Source of the DNA: Elephas maximus indicus
Taxonomy: Eukaryota; Chordata; Mammalia; Proboscidea; Elephantidae
Direction of reading: 5' to 3'
Assembly: GCF_024166365.1 (NCBI RefSeq)
Contig: NC_064839.1
Location: 16,354,878 to 16,418,877, forward strand
DNA: 64,000 bases
This document shows, piece after piece, positions 46,401 through 53,975 of the stretch. Position 1 is the first letter of the stretch. Each line of letters starts with the position of its first letter. Both the position numbers and the translations under genes were made by a program. The notes beneath the pieces are model-generated. The model was given only the letters and a program-made list of their open reading frames with translations, had not been told where the DNA came from and did no database searches.

Positions 46401-47609
46401 AAGGCCTCCCACCTAGAACTGGAGCCTGGAGACGCTGGAGCCAAGTGGCTCAGTGTCCCCTGGAGGTAAGGTGGGCGGGAGACCAGGTCATCACTGGACT
46501 GAGCTCTTGGTTTTCAGGAAACACAGCAGTGGAGAGCAGGAGACCAGCACGCTGCCCTCACCACCTCTTCTCACCACTGTGGAAGACATGAACCAGGTAT
46601 CTGTCTTGGGCCCTTCCCTGCCAGGAGGGGCTGCCTCAAACCATAGCAAGCTTCCAGAGCTTTATTTTTCAGAGGGCCTCATAATAAGGAGTGCTTCTGC
46701 TTTGTTTGTGGTGAATAACGTTTTTTCTTAAGTTAACTTTTCACCCATGGTTTTGTCTGAATGATTAGCCTTCTCAGCTTACTTAAAGCCACATGCAGAG
46801 GAAACTTTATGGCTCCGCTGTCCAGAATGATAGCCACTAGTCACGTATAGCTATTTACATTTAATTAAATGAGAAATGAGTAAAAATTCAGTTCCTCAGT
46901 TGCATTAGTCACATGTGGCTAAAAAAAAACAAACCCGTTGCCGTCGAGTGAATTCCAACTCAATAGTAACCCTATAGGACAGGGTAGAATTGCCCCATAG
47001 GGTTTCCAAGGAGCACCTGGTGGATTCGAACTGCCGGCCTTTTGGTTGGCAGCTACAGCTCTTAACCACTGCGCCAGCAGCGTTTCCACATGTAGCTAGT
47101 GGCTACCACATTGGACAGTGCAGATGAGGGACGTTTCTTTTGTTGCATAAAGTTCTATTGGACAGTGCTGCTCCAGGGCCATGGGGAGCCGGGGTGCGGG
47201 GGGAGGTCTCACCCTGCCTCCTAGGCGGAAATAAGGGCCAGAGACCTGGGGAGGTAGGAAAAGAGGGTAAGTCCACTGAGAATGCTATTCTGTCTCTCAG
47301 GATAACAAAACCAAAACGTGGCCGCCCAAAGCACCCTGGCAACACACTTCCCCACTGCCCAGCACACTGCCGAGTCCAAGCACACCTCTCTATGCTGTGG
47401 CCAGCCCCAGCAGCCAGTGGAACGACACCATGCAGATGCTGCAGTCTCCGGTGTGGGCCGCGACCAGTGACTGCAGTGCCGCCTCCTTTACCTACGTGCA
47501 GACCCCGCCTCAGCCCCCACCCCCACCAGCACACAAGGCAGCACCCAAGGGCTTCAAGGCCTTCCCTGGGAAGGCTGAGCGCAGGCCAGCCTACTTGCCC
47601 CAGTACTGA
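22246..47609 (+). CDS. GARRE1: GARRE1 (KIAA0355), twelve 3' coding exons, 5' part outside window
   Basis: Granule-associated Rac and RhoG effector. From family knowledge it binds active Rac1/RhoG and associates with the CCR4-NOT deadenylase and P-body/miRNA machinery in the cytoplasm. What is seen: twelve exons joined as 22246-22449, 28372-28512, 28897-28992, 29114-29275, 30199-30357, 32678-32775, 37552-37677, 38863-39890, 43381-43546, 44318-44455, 46518-46596 and 47301-47609. They give one uninterrupted frame of 901 residues ending in PAYLPQY and TGA. All visible splice sites are GT-AG and all phases match. The human protein is about 1070 residues, so about 170 N-terminal residues and the start codon lie upstream. 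The N-terminal half is globular and helical. The C-terminal half (from the 1028 bp exon) is low-complexity and rich in Ser, Gln and Pro. No frameshift or stop is seen, so the gene looks intact. Recognition rests on recalled human sequence and on GPI being the next gene downstream. Confidence 0.96.
23318..23731 (-). mobile_element. MaLR (MLT1-like) solo LTR, reverse
   Basis: It starts tgtcttcgttatctagtgct and ends ttgaatctgtaaca. The reverse complement ends with the MLT-type phrase gaaataccagaagta reversed near the terminus. The flanks ggtag (23313-23317) and gatag (23732-23736) are a likely 5 bp target duplication. Confidence 0.8.
25170..25362 (+). mobile_element. AfroSINE, long variant
   Basis: Sense copy, diverged: a gatcagctgctgatccaaag head, a ggaagaaaagtctggcaaac middle and a gtggactcgacagcagctaa tail. 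Confidence 0.82.
25913..26053 (+). mobile_element. AfroSINE
   Basis: Sense copy with the head tcctggtggcgtagtggtta and tail ggcactgggtttggtttttc. Perfect 10 bp flanks (ttctgtgttg) are at 25903-25912 and 26054-26063. A small deletion removes part of the tRNA-like head. Confidence 0.95.
26590..27160 (+). repeat. L2 LINE fragment (probable)
   Basis: Phrases typical of the L2 3' region: ctctcacaccctcgctcgctg, then tggcctaaatgct, ending in a gaagctgtcaggtccaggag and tttggtggcacctaa region. Diverged. Confidence 0.55.
27518..28137. repeat. Perfect 308 bp tandem duplication
   Basis: The unit at 27518-27825 is repeated without a visible mismatch at 27826-28133, and four more shared bases (tatg) at the junction extend identity to 28137. 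It is in the GARRE1 intron, ending about 235 bp before exon b, and contains no exon. Identity implies either a very recent duplication through 4 bp microhomology or an assembly artefact. Confidence 0.95.
28372..28512 (+). CDS. GARRE1: GARRE1 exon b
   Basis: 47 codons, phase 0 at both ends. It begins ATSRLRERGCDGC and ends KIDSALQ. The acceptor is gttacag and the donor gtaagt is consensus. The reading frame continues exactly from exon a into exon c. Confidence 0.97.
28643..28803 (-). mobile_element. AfroSINE in the short intron b-c
   Basis: Antisense copy from the A-run to atcaccagggttcc, with identical flanks ttaataacta at 28631-28640 and 28804-28813. It makes up about 40% of the 384 bp intron and ends 93 bp before exon c. 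Confidence 0.95.
28897..28992 (+). CDS. GARRE1: GARRE1 exon c
   Basis: 32 codons, phase 0 at both ends, AYKIALESLGHCEY to AIEASLQ, predicted helical. The acceptor is tttgcag and the donor is gtacgc. The intron before it is only 384 bp and is enlarged by an AfroSINE. Confidence 0.97.
29114..29275 (+). CDS. GARRE1: GARRE1 exon d
   Basis: 54 codons, phase 0 at both ends. It begins GCCSEVEAQQTGRRQ and ends ADNLKLKT. The acceptor is ttttgcag and the donor is gtagct. The intron before it is only 121 bp. Confidence 0.97.
29276..30198. other. GARRE1: GARRE1 intron d-e
   Basis: It contains an antisense MIR at about 29605-29775 (catttatggagcatcatgtg, then gacacaggggaagtgagact). The rest has no recognised feature. 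Confidence 0.55.
29605..29775 (-). repeat. MIR SINE, reverse
   Basis: catttatggagcatcatgtg, gtaatgctcacgtatgaggt and gctcacacagctagaaaaca run in reverse MIR order. Confidence 0.8.
30199..30357 (+). CDS. GARRE1: GARRE1 exon e
   Basis: 53 codons, phase 0 at both ends. It begins HTMLQLIKEAGCYNG and ends LLFGQAGL. The acceptor is atctgtag and the donor gtgagt is consensus. Confidence 0.97.
30630..30935 (+). repeat. L2 LINE 3' fragment
   Basis: ggcctttgcacttggtgctt, tcagctcaaatgtcacctcc and tcagggaggcctcctctgat are the conserved L2 3' phrases in order. Confidence 0.8.
32161..32351 (-). mobile_element. AfroSINE, long variant
   Basis: Antisense copy with the extra block aaggctataaatctttaggg. It is flanked by tttatatg at 32153-32160 and 32352-32359. 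Confidence 0.9.
32678..32775 (+). CDS. GARRE1: GARRE1 exon f
   Basis: 98 bp, starting in phase 0 and leaving two bases of a Trp codon. It reads VVVDTAQIENKEAY to VVQVPSTW. The acceptor is ctctcag and the donor is gtaatg. The codon is completed by the first G of the next exon. Confidence 0.96.
33690..34260 (+). repeat. Ancient interspersed repeat (same family as 1-649)
   Basis: It starts with aatatttactgagtacctac and proceeds through gaacagcaagtgcaaaagcc. It shares order and phrases with 45610-46060. Confidence 0.6.
34670..36980 (+). repeat. Ancient interspersed repeat, long copy in two parts
   Basis: 34860-35250 contains gaagagcagtccaggcaaag and ttagattttatttcaagcac, matching 1-649 and 45610-46060. 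36095-36400 continues with gcctggagcaccccagcata, as expected for a longer version of the same unit. 35530-36090 between them is unassigned. Confidence 0.55.
37552..37677 (+). CDS. GARRE1: GARRE1 exon g
   Basis: 126 bp. The first G completes the split Trp codon, then CLKEDPATMSLLQRS to LNRWRAG and two bases of Arg. The acceptor is gtgcctag and the donor is gtgggt. The phase fits both neighbours. Confidence 0.96.
37678..38862. other. GARRE1: GARRE1 intron g-h
   Basis: 1.2 kb. A short C/T-rich and CpG-containing piece lies at 38380-38580 (gtcctgtgcagatctgtcctt duplicated locally as cagatctgtcct). A 16-base T-run at 38827-38842 precedes exon h. No gene is seen. Confidence 0.5.
38863..39890 (+). 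CDS. GARRE1: GARRE1 exon h, 1028 bp Ser/Gln/Pro-rich exon
   Basis: The largest exon in the window, about 343 residues and over a third of the visible protein. It begins in mid-codon (Arg), passes EQALPCIQIQLQREICDF, then a serine-rich stretch and an acidic segment (HGDDGKDEKGMN). At 39430-39640 it encodes a Pro/Gln-rich low-complexity block using mixed CAG and CAA codons, and it ends at GEILPFDPA. The donor gtatgt is good. The acceptor is tataaaag, with the T-run lying about 20 bases upstream rather than next to the AG, so it looks weak. The frame is open throughout. Antisense frames are open only because of the Pro/Gln codon bias. Confidence 0.97.
40470..40778 (-). mobile_element. AfroSINE, long variant or two adjoining pieces
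   Basis: Antisense, starting agccagttgccagggagtca and ending aaccacccagggactcct. At 309 bp it is longer than the other copies, and the middle (40580-40690) may be a second partial copy. Confidence 0.72.
40790..41990 (+). mobile_element. Old L1 ORF2 fragment
   Basis: Degraded ORF2 reverse-transcriptase region with typical phrases: ggataaaccaatttattgtg, tttatgaggccaacataact and aagaggagattcc. No open frame survives. Confidence 0.7.
43381..43546 (+). CDS. GARRE1: GARRE1 exon i
   Basis: 166 bp. Two bases complete a Val codon, then GSDPEFARYVAGVSQAMQQ to PEFFTEG. The acceptor is caacacag and the donor gtgagt is consensus. It leaves two bases for the next exon. Confidence 0.96.
43547..44317. other. 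GARRE1: GARRE1 intron i-j
   Basis: 0.77 kb of intron with no repeat or gene that I recognise. Confidence 0.5.
44318..44455 (+). CDS. GARRE1: GARRE1 exon j
   Basis: 138 bp. It begins with the last base of a Gly codon and reads DGLSSGWSGAQGDSASSSDE to DLVAAVKQR. It is serine-rich. The acceptor is cttttag and the donor is gtatga. Phase matches exons i and k. Confidence 0.96.
44650..44812 (+). mobile_element. AfroSINE
   Basis: Sense copy with a diverged head (gttgctaaccaaaaggtcag) and a clear tail (gggtcgctatgagtcagaat, then atgggtttggttttttt). Confidence 0.9.
45480..45605 (-). repeat. MIR SINE, reverse
   Basis: ccaggcctaggttaagcact, cttaatgctcacaacctcca and gaggaaactaaggctcagag are MIR phrases in reverse order. 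Confidence 0.75.
45610..46060 (+). repeat. Ancient interspersed repeat
   Basis: The phrases tatcgtgtgccaggcactgg, ggtgctataaagaaaaatag and ctgcttta...atattaaatttgagaggc follow the same order as the other members in this window. Confidence 0.6.
46518..46596 (+). CDS. GARRE1: GARRE1 exon k
   Basis: 79 bp. It completes an Arg codon, then KHSSGEQETSTLPSPPLL to VEDMNQ, ending in phase 0. The acceptor is ttttcag and the donor is gtatct. Confidence 0.96.
46815..47125. mobile_element. Short DNA-transposon-like repeat with inverted ends
   Basis: The left end gctgtccagaatgatagcca and the right end ggctaccacattggacagtg are inverted versions of each other. A related copy is at 51975-52428. The middle is split by the AfroSINE. 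There is no transposase. Confidence 0.7.
46921..47087 (-). mobile_element. AfroSINE
   Basis: Complete antisense copy. The target-site duplication is acatgtggct at 46911-46920 and acatgtagct at 47088-47097. Confidence 0.95.
47301..47609 (+). CDS. GARRE1: GARRE1 terminal coding exon l with stop
   Basis: 102 residues plus TGA at 47607-47609. It begins DNKTKTWPPKAPWQ, passes QWNDTMQMLQSPVW, a Pro/Gln run (TPPQPPPPPAHKA) and ends PAYLPQY, the expected GARRE1 C-terminus. The acceptor is tctctcag. Confidence 0.97.
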   Translation, partial: DNKTKTWPPKAPWQHTSPLPSTLPSPSTPLYAVASPSSQWNDTMQMLQSPVWAATSDCSAASFTYVQTPPQPPPPPAHKAAPKGFKAFPGKAERRPAYLPQY

Positions 47610-49862
47610 CCCAGTGCCAGCCTGCCCACCTTCTCAGAGCTGTTGGGACCACTGTTCCCGCCCCAGGGCTGACTAGCTGACACCAGCTCCCCAGAAGAAT
47701 ACCAATGTGCCCCTGTCCCAGCCAGGGATGCTTGGGGACCCAGGTGGTTGGCAGCTCCAAGCCTTTAAATCCTGGCTTCTCAAACTTGGGAGGTATCAGA
47801 CCCCTGGAGAACCAGCTGAAGATGGAGGTATTGACCCTTCAGGGGATGCTTGGGAATCTGCGTGCATAATAAGCACCTCAGGTGATTCTGATGCAGGCGG
47901 GCCAGACTATGCTTTGAGAAACATAGCTTTAAAGTTTTTAGTCCCACTGTGTGTGCTGGGAAGGCATCAGGCCTGAAAGCTGAGAGCAAAACTGACCATT
48001 TTCCCAAAACTCCCTCTTTAACACATTGAGTGATAACCACATCAGTCACTGTATTTTATGGCTATTTTTCTCATAGGTATTTAGTTAAAACATCTCCTGC
48101 CTAAAATGCATCGAATATTTTAAGACAGCAAATGTTGTGGCTGGAGATTTGTTCAACACTATCTTTATTTAAGCTTAGATAAAATGGGCAAGTTATGAAC
48201 TTTGTGTGGGCAGAAGCAATCAGTGGGCTTTCTGTAGGAGGGCAGTCCCTCACCACCCTGGCAGCACCCAGGAGGTGCAGCCTTACCAGATTTACAAAAG
48301 TGGGATCGCAAAACAGATGTCGGAGGCATGTTCCCGGCAGTACGTGGAGATGACCCAGCCAGCTGCTGTCCGTGTGCAGGATAAACCAGCACCTCAGATA
48401 CTTACACGCACGGCCAGAGGCGTCGTCACAGTCCTCAGAAGGTAGAGGTGTGGCTGGGGGCTGCACAGAGACACTTGGGAACTGGCTCAGAAGACAAACC
48501 AACTAAGCTGTAGCTAGGAATTAAAGTCTTTTCCTTAAAAACAAACAAACAAAAAACCTCATTTTCAGTTAACATGTGCCATTAAATAGTTAACATCCTG
48601 TGGATTTAGGAATATTTTCCAACCGGAATGGATCCAGAAGAATTGAATGGTGCTTAAATTGAGAAAAAATAAGTATATCTATATAGAATAGACATATCCC
48701 ACTGTATATTAATTGAGGTTACAGAAAGTTCTTTATATAAAACTTATTTAAATTTTTCATACTTCATCTTTGAAAAAGTCTGAGAAAAATCCATAATATT
48801 TTCTGGTATGAAAGTTTGACAGTATTAATATTTTTTTTATATTTTCTTAAATCATTAAGCCATTTTAATATATGTTAACTACTAATAAATGGTTTATTCT
48901 TTCTAACTCCATATAAGCTTTTCCAGCAAAGATTGTAATAACACATTTATGTTCTCATTTTTCTACAAATATAATTAAATTTATATTTTAAAATACCAAA
49001 AATAAATATATATATGTATGTGCACGCACACACACACACACATGCACACACACACACAGATTATAGAGAACCCTTCGGGTGTCTGAGCCCAGCCACCTGA
49101 GTTTTTAGTCCTGTGTTGCCAGGCTGTTTCCAAGCCCTGGGTGTTGTCTTGTGCTGTGTGGGGATACCATTGCTGCCTGTACTTAGGATACCGTCACCGT
49201 AGGTTCCACACATTCACCTCACCATGTTTACAACGAACTGTTTTGTACATAGGCTGGTTCAGGCACATGCTCTGCACCAGCCCTGCATAGCTCGTCTAGT
49301 AGCTGTCCTGGTGTGCACACTCCTCTCTGTGGAAGTTGTTTGTGGCTATTTCATTTGTTAAGATAGTTTTCTAGTTCCTTCAGTAATGTGTCCACAGTAC
49401 CCTGTTTTTCAAGTTCTATTATACTGAAGTACTCTTGTTTTAATAGTGCCTCCCGAAAGACCTCATTCTGGATAGAGGTCCTTGATTCCCAACCTCGTCA
49501 TCACTTTCCAATTTTTCTCTATTAAGGAAGACATTTTGTAAGTGCATCTCCGTGGGCTGGGCGACCGTGTAAAGCTGTTTGTGTGGTCTCCATGTAGGTG
49601 CTGTATTCTCAGCACCACCTTGCTCTGAACACTGGTAATTCCAGGTGCTGCGCTCGGCAGAGGGGTCTCGCCAAAGCGCATGTGTATGTTCGTGTGTGGG
49701 TGTGTGTCCTTTGCGTGGCCGCCTTGCTCGGACATCAGCAGGACATAGTGTGAATAGTTGAACGCTTCCAAACTGGAACTCTGCATTTTGTATCTTACTT
49801 TTAAAGCTCCTATAAGTAAAATAACCATTGGCTTTATTAAAAATATACATTTAATAATACCT
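47610..49862 (+). other. GARRE1: GARRE1 3' UTR (probable extent)
   Basis: Non-coding sequence after the stop codon, GC-rich at first, then very A/T-rich from about 48530 to 49020. Candidate poly(A) signals are AATAAA at 48884-48889, AATAAA at 49001-49006, ATTAAA at 49836-49841 and AATAAA at 50641-50646. I favour the end near 49860 because the length is plausible and sequence character changes there. A CA-rich microsatellite lies at 49022-49059. The end point is inference. Confidence 0.45.
49022..49059. repeat. CA microsatellite
   Basis: An imperfect (CA)n tract with tgca interruptions, next to an AT-rich tatata stretch, inside the probable GARRE1 3' UTR. Confidence 0.85.
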
Positions 49863-51534
49863 TGTATCTTTGTTTAAAATGAAGTGCAACTGACACCATC
49901 TCAGAAGTCTCGCTTAATTGTTTACTTTGAAAAGCCTGGTCCTGCACTTGGGTGGGTTCTTACGTCATCCTGTCCTCTGATTGAGACCTGCCAGGGCAAG
50001 ACAAGAGTATTAGGATGAGCTGGGGGGTGGACAGGAAGCAGAACAACCCACCACACCTCTCCTGTTGACTTCATTAAGGCCCCAGCTGGGTGCAGCCTCT
50101 GCACAGGTGGAACCAATGTATGAAGGAGCCTGTCTCCTGAAAGCGCTTTCCTTGGGTTGTGATCTGCCACCACCCACGTCCACCAAACATGGGCACTATG
50201 AGCTGCCCACCCCGCCTTTCTGAGGAGCTGACCCAGGGATGAGGACTTATTCGAACCCTCCTTCCACCAGGGACACAGGCTGGTAGGAGAGAGGCCCTGC
50301 CTCCCAGGGTTAAGACGGCACCGTCTCACTGGATGATGCCACCCTACTAAGCAGAAGGAAAGATTGTATGATGGGAACCACAAATAGAGGACAAGCTTCA
50401 ACTTATTTTCATTATGGAAAGATAGCACTTCATTGAAACTCTTTGAACTTTTTCATGAATTTAGGAAAAAGGAGTAGTACGAGTGAGCATTAGTGTATAA
50501 CTTACCAGTGTAAGTACCACTCAGGTTTCTTCTGCTGAGGTACCCGGAAGTTGAGCGTAGGGACCATGTCCCAGAGCTTTCCAAGTGCACTTCAGGACAA
50601 AGCTGCTTAGTAACAGCCGTATCACATGAGTGTACTAAGGAATAAACTGAAAGTTCATATTAAAATTCTGGCAGGCAAAATGCATGTATTTGTGTTCCTA
50701 TTTAATTTAGCACCTAGTACTTTTCACTGACTTCTGATTGTAGCAGTGAAGACTGGAGTCCCCTCGCCCCAGCTGGGTGACCCATGGGCAGGAACAGAAG
50801 TAGAGAGATGTTACAACTAAGCTCCAAGAGGGTCCTCAGTGGCCTCAGCCTGGGGACAGCCCAGCTGAGAGATGGTGGAGGACACACATGAGGTGATGTC
50901 CTTATGAGGCTTGTGACCTTCCTTTTCCCATCTGGGGCCTCCTTGGAGAGCATAGCTTCCAGCTCCAAGGGTATAGCCAAAATGCCACATGCCAGCCATG
51001 GGGCTGTGAAACAATGGCTGTCTGTACACTGTTTGGCCACTCTTGGGACCTGCCTCCCAATCTGGAGACAAAGAGGAAAGAAACCTTTCCAGTGCTCCTT
51101 GATTGCCAAAGAAGCCAAGCATGTGGACCACAGGTACTGGGAAGTCCAAGCAACTTCTGGGACAGGCCCCTGGAAGCAATACAGGGAGCTGGTCTTAAAA
51201 TCCACAGGGGTAGGCCCAGGCTTCTGGGTGTCTGTGACAGAACCGGATGTGGCTTATGTTGGGACTGAGTGGCAGATGTGGGCCTAGGAGAGAGAGATTG
51301 TATCAGTTTTGTTGGTTTCAACATTTATTCATTTCACCTAGTGGCCAGGCCCTTGCTAGGAGCCAGGGCTGCAAAGATGTTGCAGTCCCTGCCTTGAAAC
51401 TCAGTCTTAAAAAAAGCACAAAAATACAGAATATCAGTGTAATAGGTAGCAAGCTTTAACATTTTTCCTCAACCCCCAACATACCCTTCTTCACACTCAG
51501 CTGAGGTCCTGACGGTTTACTGCATTGTCAGGTG
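49863..51534. other. GARRE1-GPI intergenic DNA, proximal part
   Basis: No gene recognised. AATAAA at 50641-50646 could serve a longer GARRE1 transcript. Open frames on both strands at 50714-51324 overlap one another and have no similarity that I recognise. Confidence 0.5.
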
Positions 51535-51712
51535 AGTTGTATGCCTCTGAGTCGATTCTGACTCAGTGACCTTATAGGACAAAGTAGAACTGCCCCATAG
51601 GGTTTCCTAGGCAGTAATCTTTATGGGAACAGATCACCAGGTCTTTTCTCCAGCAGAGCTGCTGGTGGGTTTGAACCTCTGAGCAGCCAAACCCTTAACC
51701 CCAGGGCTCCTC
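51535..51712 (-). mobile_element. AfroSINE, long variant
   Basis: Antisense copy, ctctgagtcgattctgactc to ttaaccccagggctcct, with the extra block (ggcagtaatctttatgggaa). Confidence 0.88.
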
Positions 51713-51974
51713 TGTGAGGTGAGAAGGGCATCAAATTCCCAGTCAAATCCACTAGACCACCAGCATCAGAAACTCTTATGCTCTGTATCTGTCTCTTCTC
51801 CCCAGGGCCTTCATTCCCACAGTTCTGCCTCCCTCCTGAGTCATCCATTTCTGTGTCACCCCTGCTTATTTTCATCATCCTGCAAATATGCCTCAGCCTT
51901 AAATGTTTTTCTTGTTTTATATCTCCCCTGAGTCCATCTCCTTCTTCAGCTACCACTCCCTTTTTATGTTCCTC

Positions 51975-52428
51975 TCTGAATCACAAGCCACATGCAATTT
52001 TTAATTTTCTAGTTGCCACATCAAAAAGTAAAAACCAGTGAAATTAATAGCATTTAGCCCAATCCAAAATATTTTTTAACATGTAATTGATACGAAAAAA
52101 GTTAATGACAAATTTTACATTCTTTTATTCATACTGCTATTAGTCGTCGTCAAGTAGATTCCGACTCATGGTGACCCCGGGTGTGATTGAGAACTGCTCC
52201 AGAGGGTTTTCAAGGTTGTGACCGTTCAGAAGCAGATAACCAGGCCTGTCTTCCTAGGTGCCTCTGTGTGGGTTCGAACTACCAACCTTGTGGCTAGTAG
52301 TAGAGCACTTTTTTTATACTGAGTCTCTGAAATCGTCATGTGCTTACAGCACGTCTTGATTCAGATTAGCCACATTGCAAGTGCTTAGTAACCACACGTG
52401 GCTACGGAATTGCACAGAACAGATCCAG
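51975..52428. mobile_element. DNA-transposon-like repeat, second copy
   Basis: agttgccacatcaaaaagta on the left and ccacattgcaagtgcttagt to ccacacgtggctac on the right match the family at 46815. It is split by an AfroSINE. Confidence 0.65.
52137..52312 (-). mobile_element. AfroSINE, long variant
   Basis: Antisense copy, cgtcgtcaagtagattccga to ggctagtagtagagcac. It lies inside the DNA-transposon-like repeat. Confidence 0.87.
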
Positions 52429-52439
52429 ATCCTTTGTGC

Positions 52440-53210
52440 TCACAGGCTCCATTTCCTCCCCCTACCTTTATGTCCTCTCCCCGTTCCAGTCAACCTTTAG
52501 TCAAGGTCACCAACAATATCCATTTTGCCAAATCCAAAGGATGCCTGACCTTCTGGCAGCCTTTGAGATGGCCAGGCACTTTCTCCTCACCTAGGTTCTG
52601 TGAAGCCTCACCCCTCTGCTCTCATTTTGGGAATGACCTGAGGTTAGCCCCTCTATCTGTAGTCACTTACTGATCTCATGTAGTCTGAGAGTCAAATAAA
52701 CCCAGTAACCAGGCTCTAGACTCCTGGCTATTTTATCTCAGCATCCCTACCAAGTTCTCTCACATCCAAGCCCTTGGATTCCCCAACCCTCCACACACCC
52801 ACAACGCACCATCCACCCAATTGTTTAGGCAAAAATCTTAGAACATACTCTGTTCCTCTTCGCTCCCCTCATTCAATTACTCAGCAAGGCCAACGTAGTA
52901 GCCCCGTGAACACTCAAATTCCACCATGTTCTTACATCTCCACTGCCTTCACCCCGGCTCCTGCCTGGCCTCCTCTCCAGCTTCAGGGTTCCCCGTGCTC
53001 GCCAGCTCCCTCCACTAGCCTGCCCTGTGCCCTCCGGGCCTCCTGCCTGGTGCTCTGAAGGCTGCTCCCTGCTCGGGCCTCTCCACCAGTTCTCCCGGCC
53101 TGAGCCCCATCCTCCACCTGGTTTTTTCATTATAGCACGGAGCACATCTCCGAAGGTTCTGTGTGCTTGTGTTTGTCTTTCCCACTAGAACGAATGTCCC
53201 ATGAGAGCCC
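52440..53210 (+). repeat. L2 LINE 3' region
   Basis: It runs through acctttagtcaaggtcacca, gatctcatgtagtctgagag, and a terminal ttcccactagaacgaatgtc typical of L2. It ends where the CpG island begins. Confidence 0.7.
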
Positions 53211-53214
53211 AGGA

Positions 53215-53975
53215 TGCAGGACAGCACCCGGCGCCGCTGAGCCTGGTTCGCTAGGAACCGCAAGGCGCGATACGAGCGGATGTTGCTGGAGCGAAAGGCA
53301 GACTGCTAATACCGAGCAAAACGCAAATAAAATCGACTTTCACATTGGACTAAAAAATGAGCAGAGCGGTACGAAGCTGCGAAGAGCGATTAGCATTAGC
53401 AGCTGTAGTCAGGGGTATGCGGTTCTGCTCTCGTGCAAACCCGCGCGTATGTGTTCGGTGAGGATAAAAAATTTTAAAGACCTGGCAACGGACGAACGAG
53501 GAAAGTCTGGGAGCGACAAGACTCGCTGAGAGTACCGCTGCGGAGAAGACCCGGAAGAGGTACGACTTCAGTCACCTACTCCTCTTTGCGCACGCGCACG
53601 TCTGCTCAGCCCGGAACATGCGCAATGCGCACACTAAGGCCGTCCCAAACCTGGGAGGCACAGAAGTTAGCTTGTTTCCTTCTCCCGACCCGGCGAGGGG
53701 ACATGCGCATACCCGCGCGCCTGGCTCCGATCGGACGTGCGGGCCCGCACGCACATGCATACTCGTGCGCACGCGCACACTGCCGCCCCATCATTACCTG
53801 CGCGTGATTCCTCCTTCCTCGCACGTAGGCAAGTCTGCGCCGCCGTCTCAGGAGAGTGCCGGAAGGCGGCGCTGTCGGCCGGTCCTCGCGGGTTACCGTG
53901 ACTCAGCGTCCCCGGTAGAGGCGCGGCCCCGGAAAATCTGATCGGTGTGGGTGTGCCGCTTCCGGAACCCGACCG
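53215..53975. promoter_or_regulatory. Orphan CpG island with NRF1 and ETS sites
   Basis: About 760 bp dense in CpG and free of recognised repeats, between the L2 copy that ends near 53210 and MIR-like sequence near 54120. Two exact NRF1-type sites (TGCGCACGCGCA) are at 53587-53598 and 53766-53777, with a further near-palindromic pair of TGCGCA halves around 53619-53631. ETS-type CCGGAAG cores are at 53551-53557 and 53859-53865, with CTTCCGG on the plus strand at 53959-53965. A splice-donor-like AAGAG/GTACG sits at 53559/53560. The island lies about 5.8 kb upstream of the GPI ATG. It could be an upstream alternative GPI promoter or drive a non-coding RNA. The short reading frames inside it resemble no known protein. 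Confidence 0.65.

Larger units (their letters stand above)
44456..46517. other. GARRE1: GARRE1 intron j-k
   Basis: 2.1 kb. It holds an AfroSINE (44650-44812), a MIR piece near 45480-45605 and an ancient repeat at 45610-46060. Other parts (44815-45475, 46065-46517) have no recognised gene. Confidence 0.55.
46597..47300. other. GARRE1: GARRE1 intron k-l
   Basis: 0.7 kb. A DNA-transposon-like palindromic repeat (46815-47125) carries an AfroSINE. The rest is unassigned. Confidence 0.55.

Noticed and set aside
47103-47534. 143-residue minus-strand frame overlapping GARRE1 exon l
   Set aside because: It is antisense to a proline-rich coding exon with no evidence of transcription or homology.
53161-53941. 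Open frames of 107-122 residues in the orphan CpG island
   Set aside because: High GC makes long frames likely. They match no known protein and the best explanation is promoter DNA.
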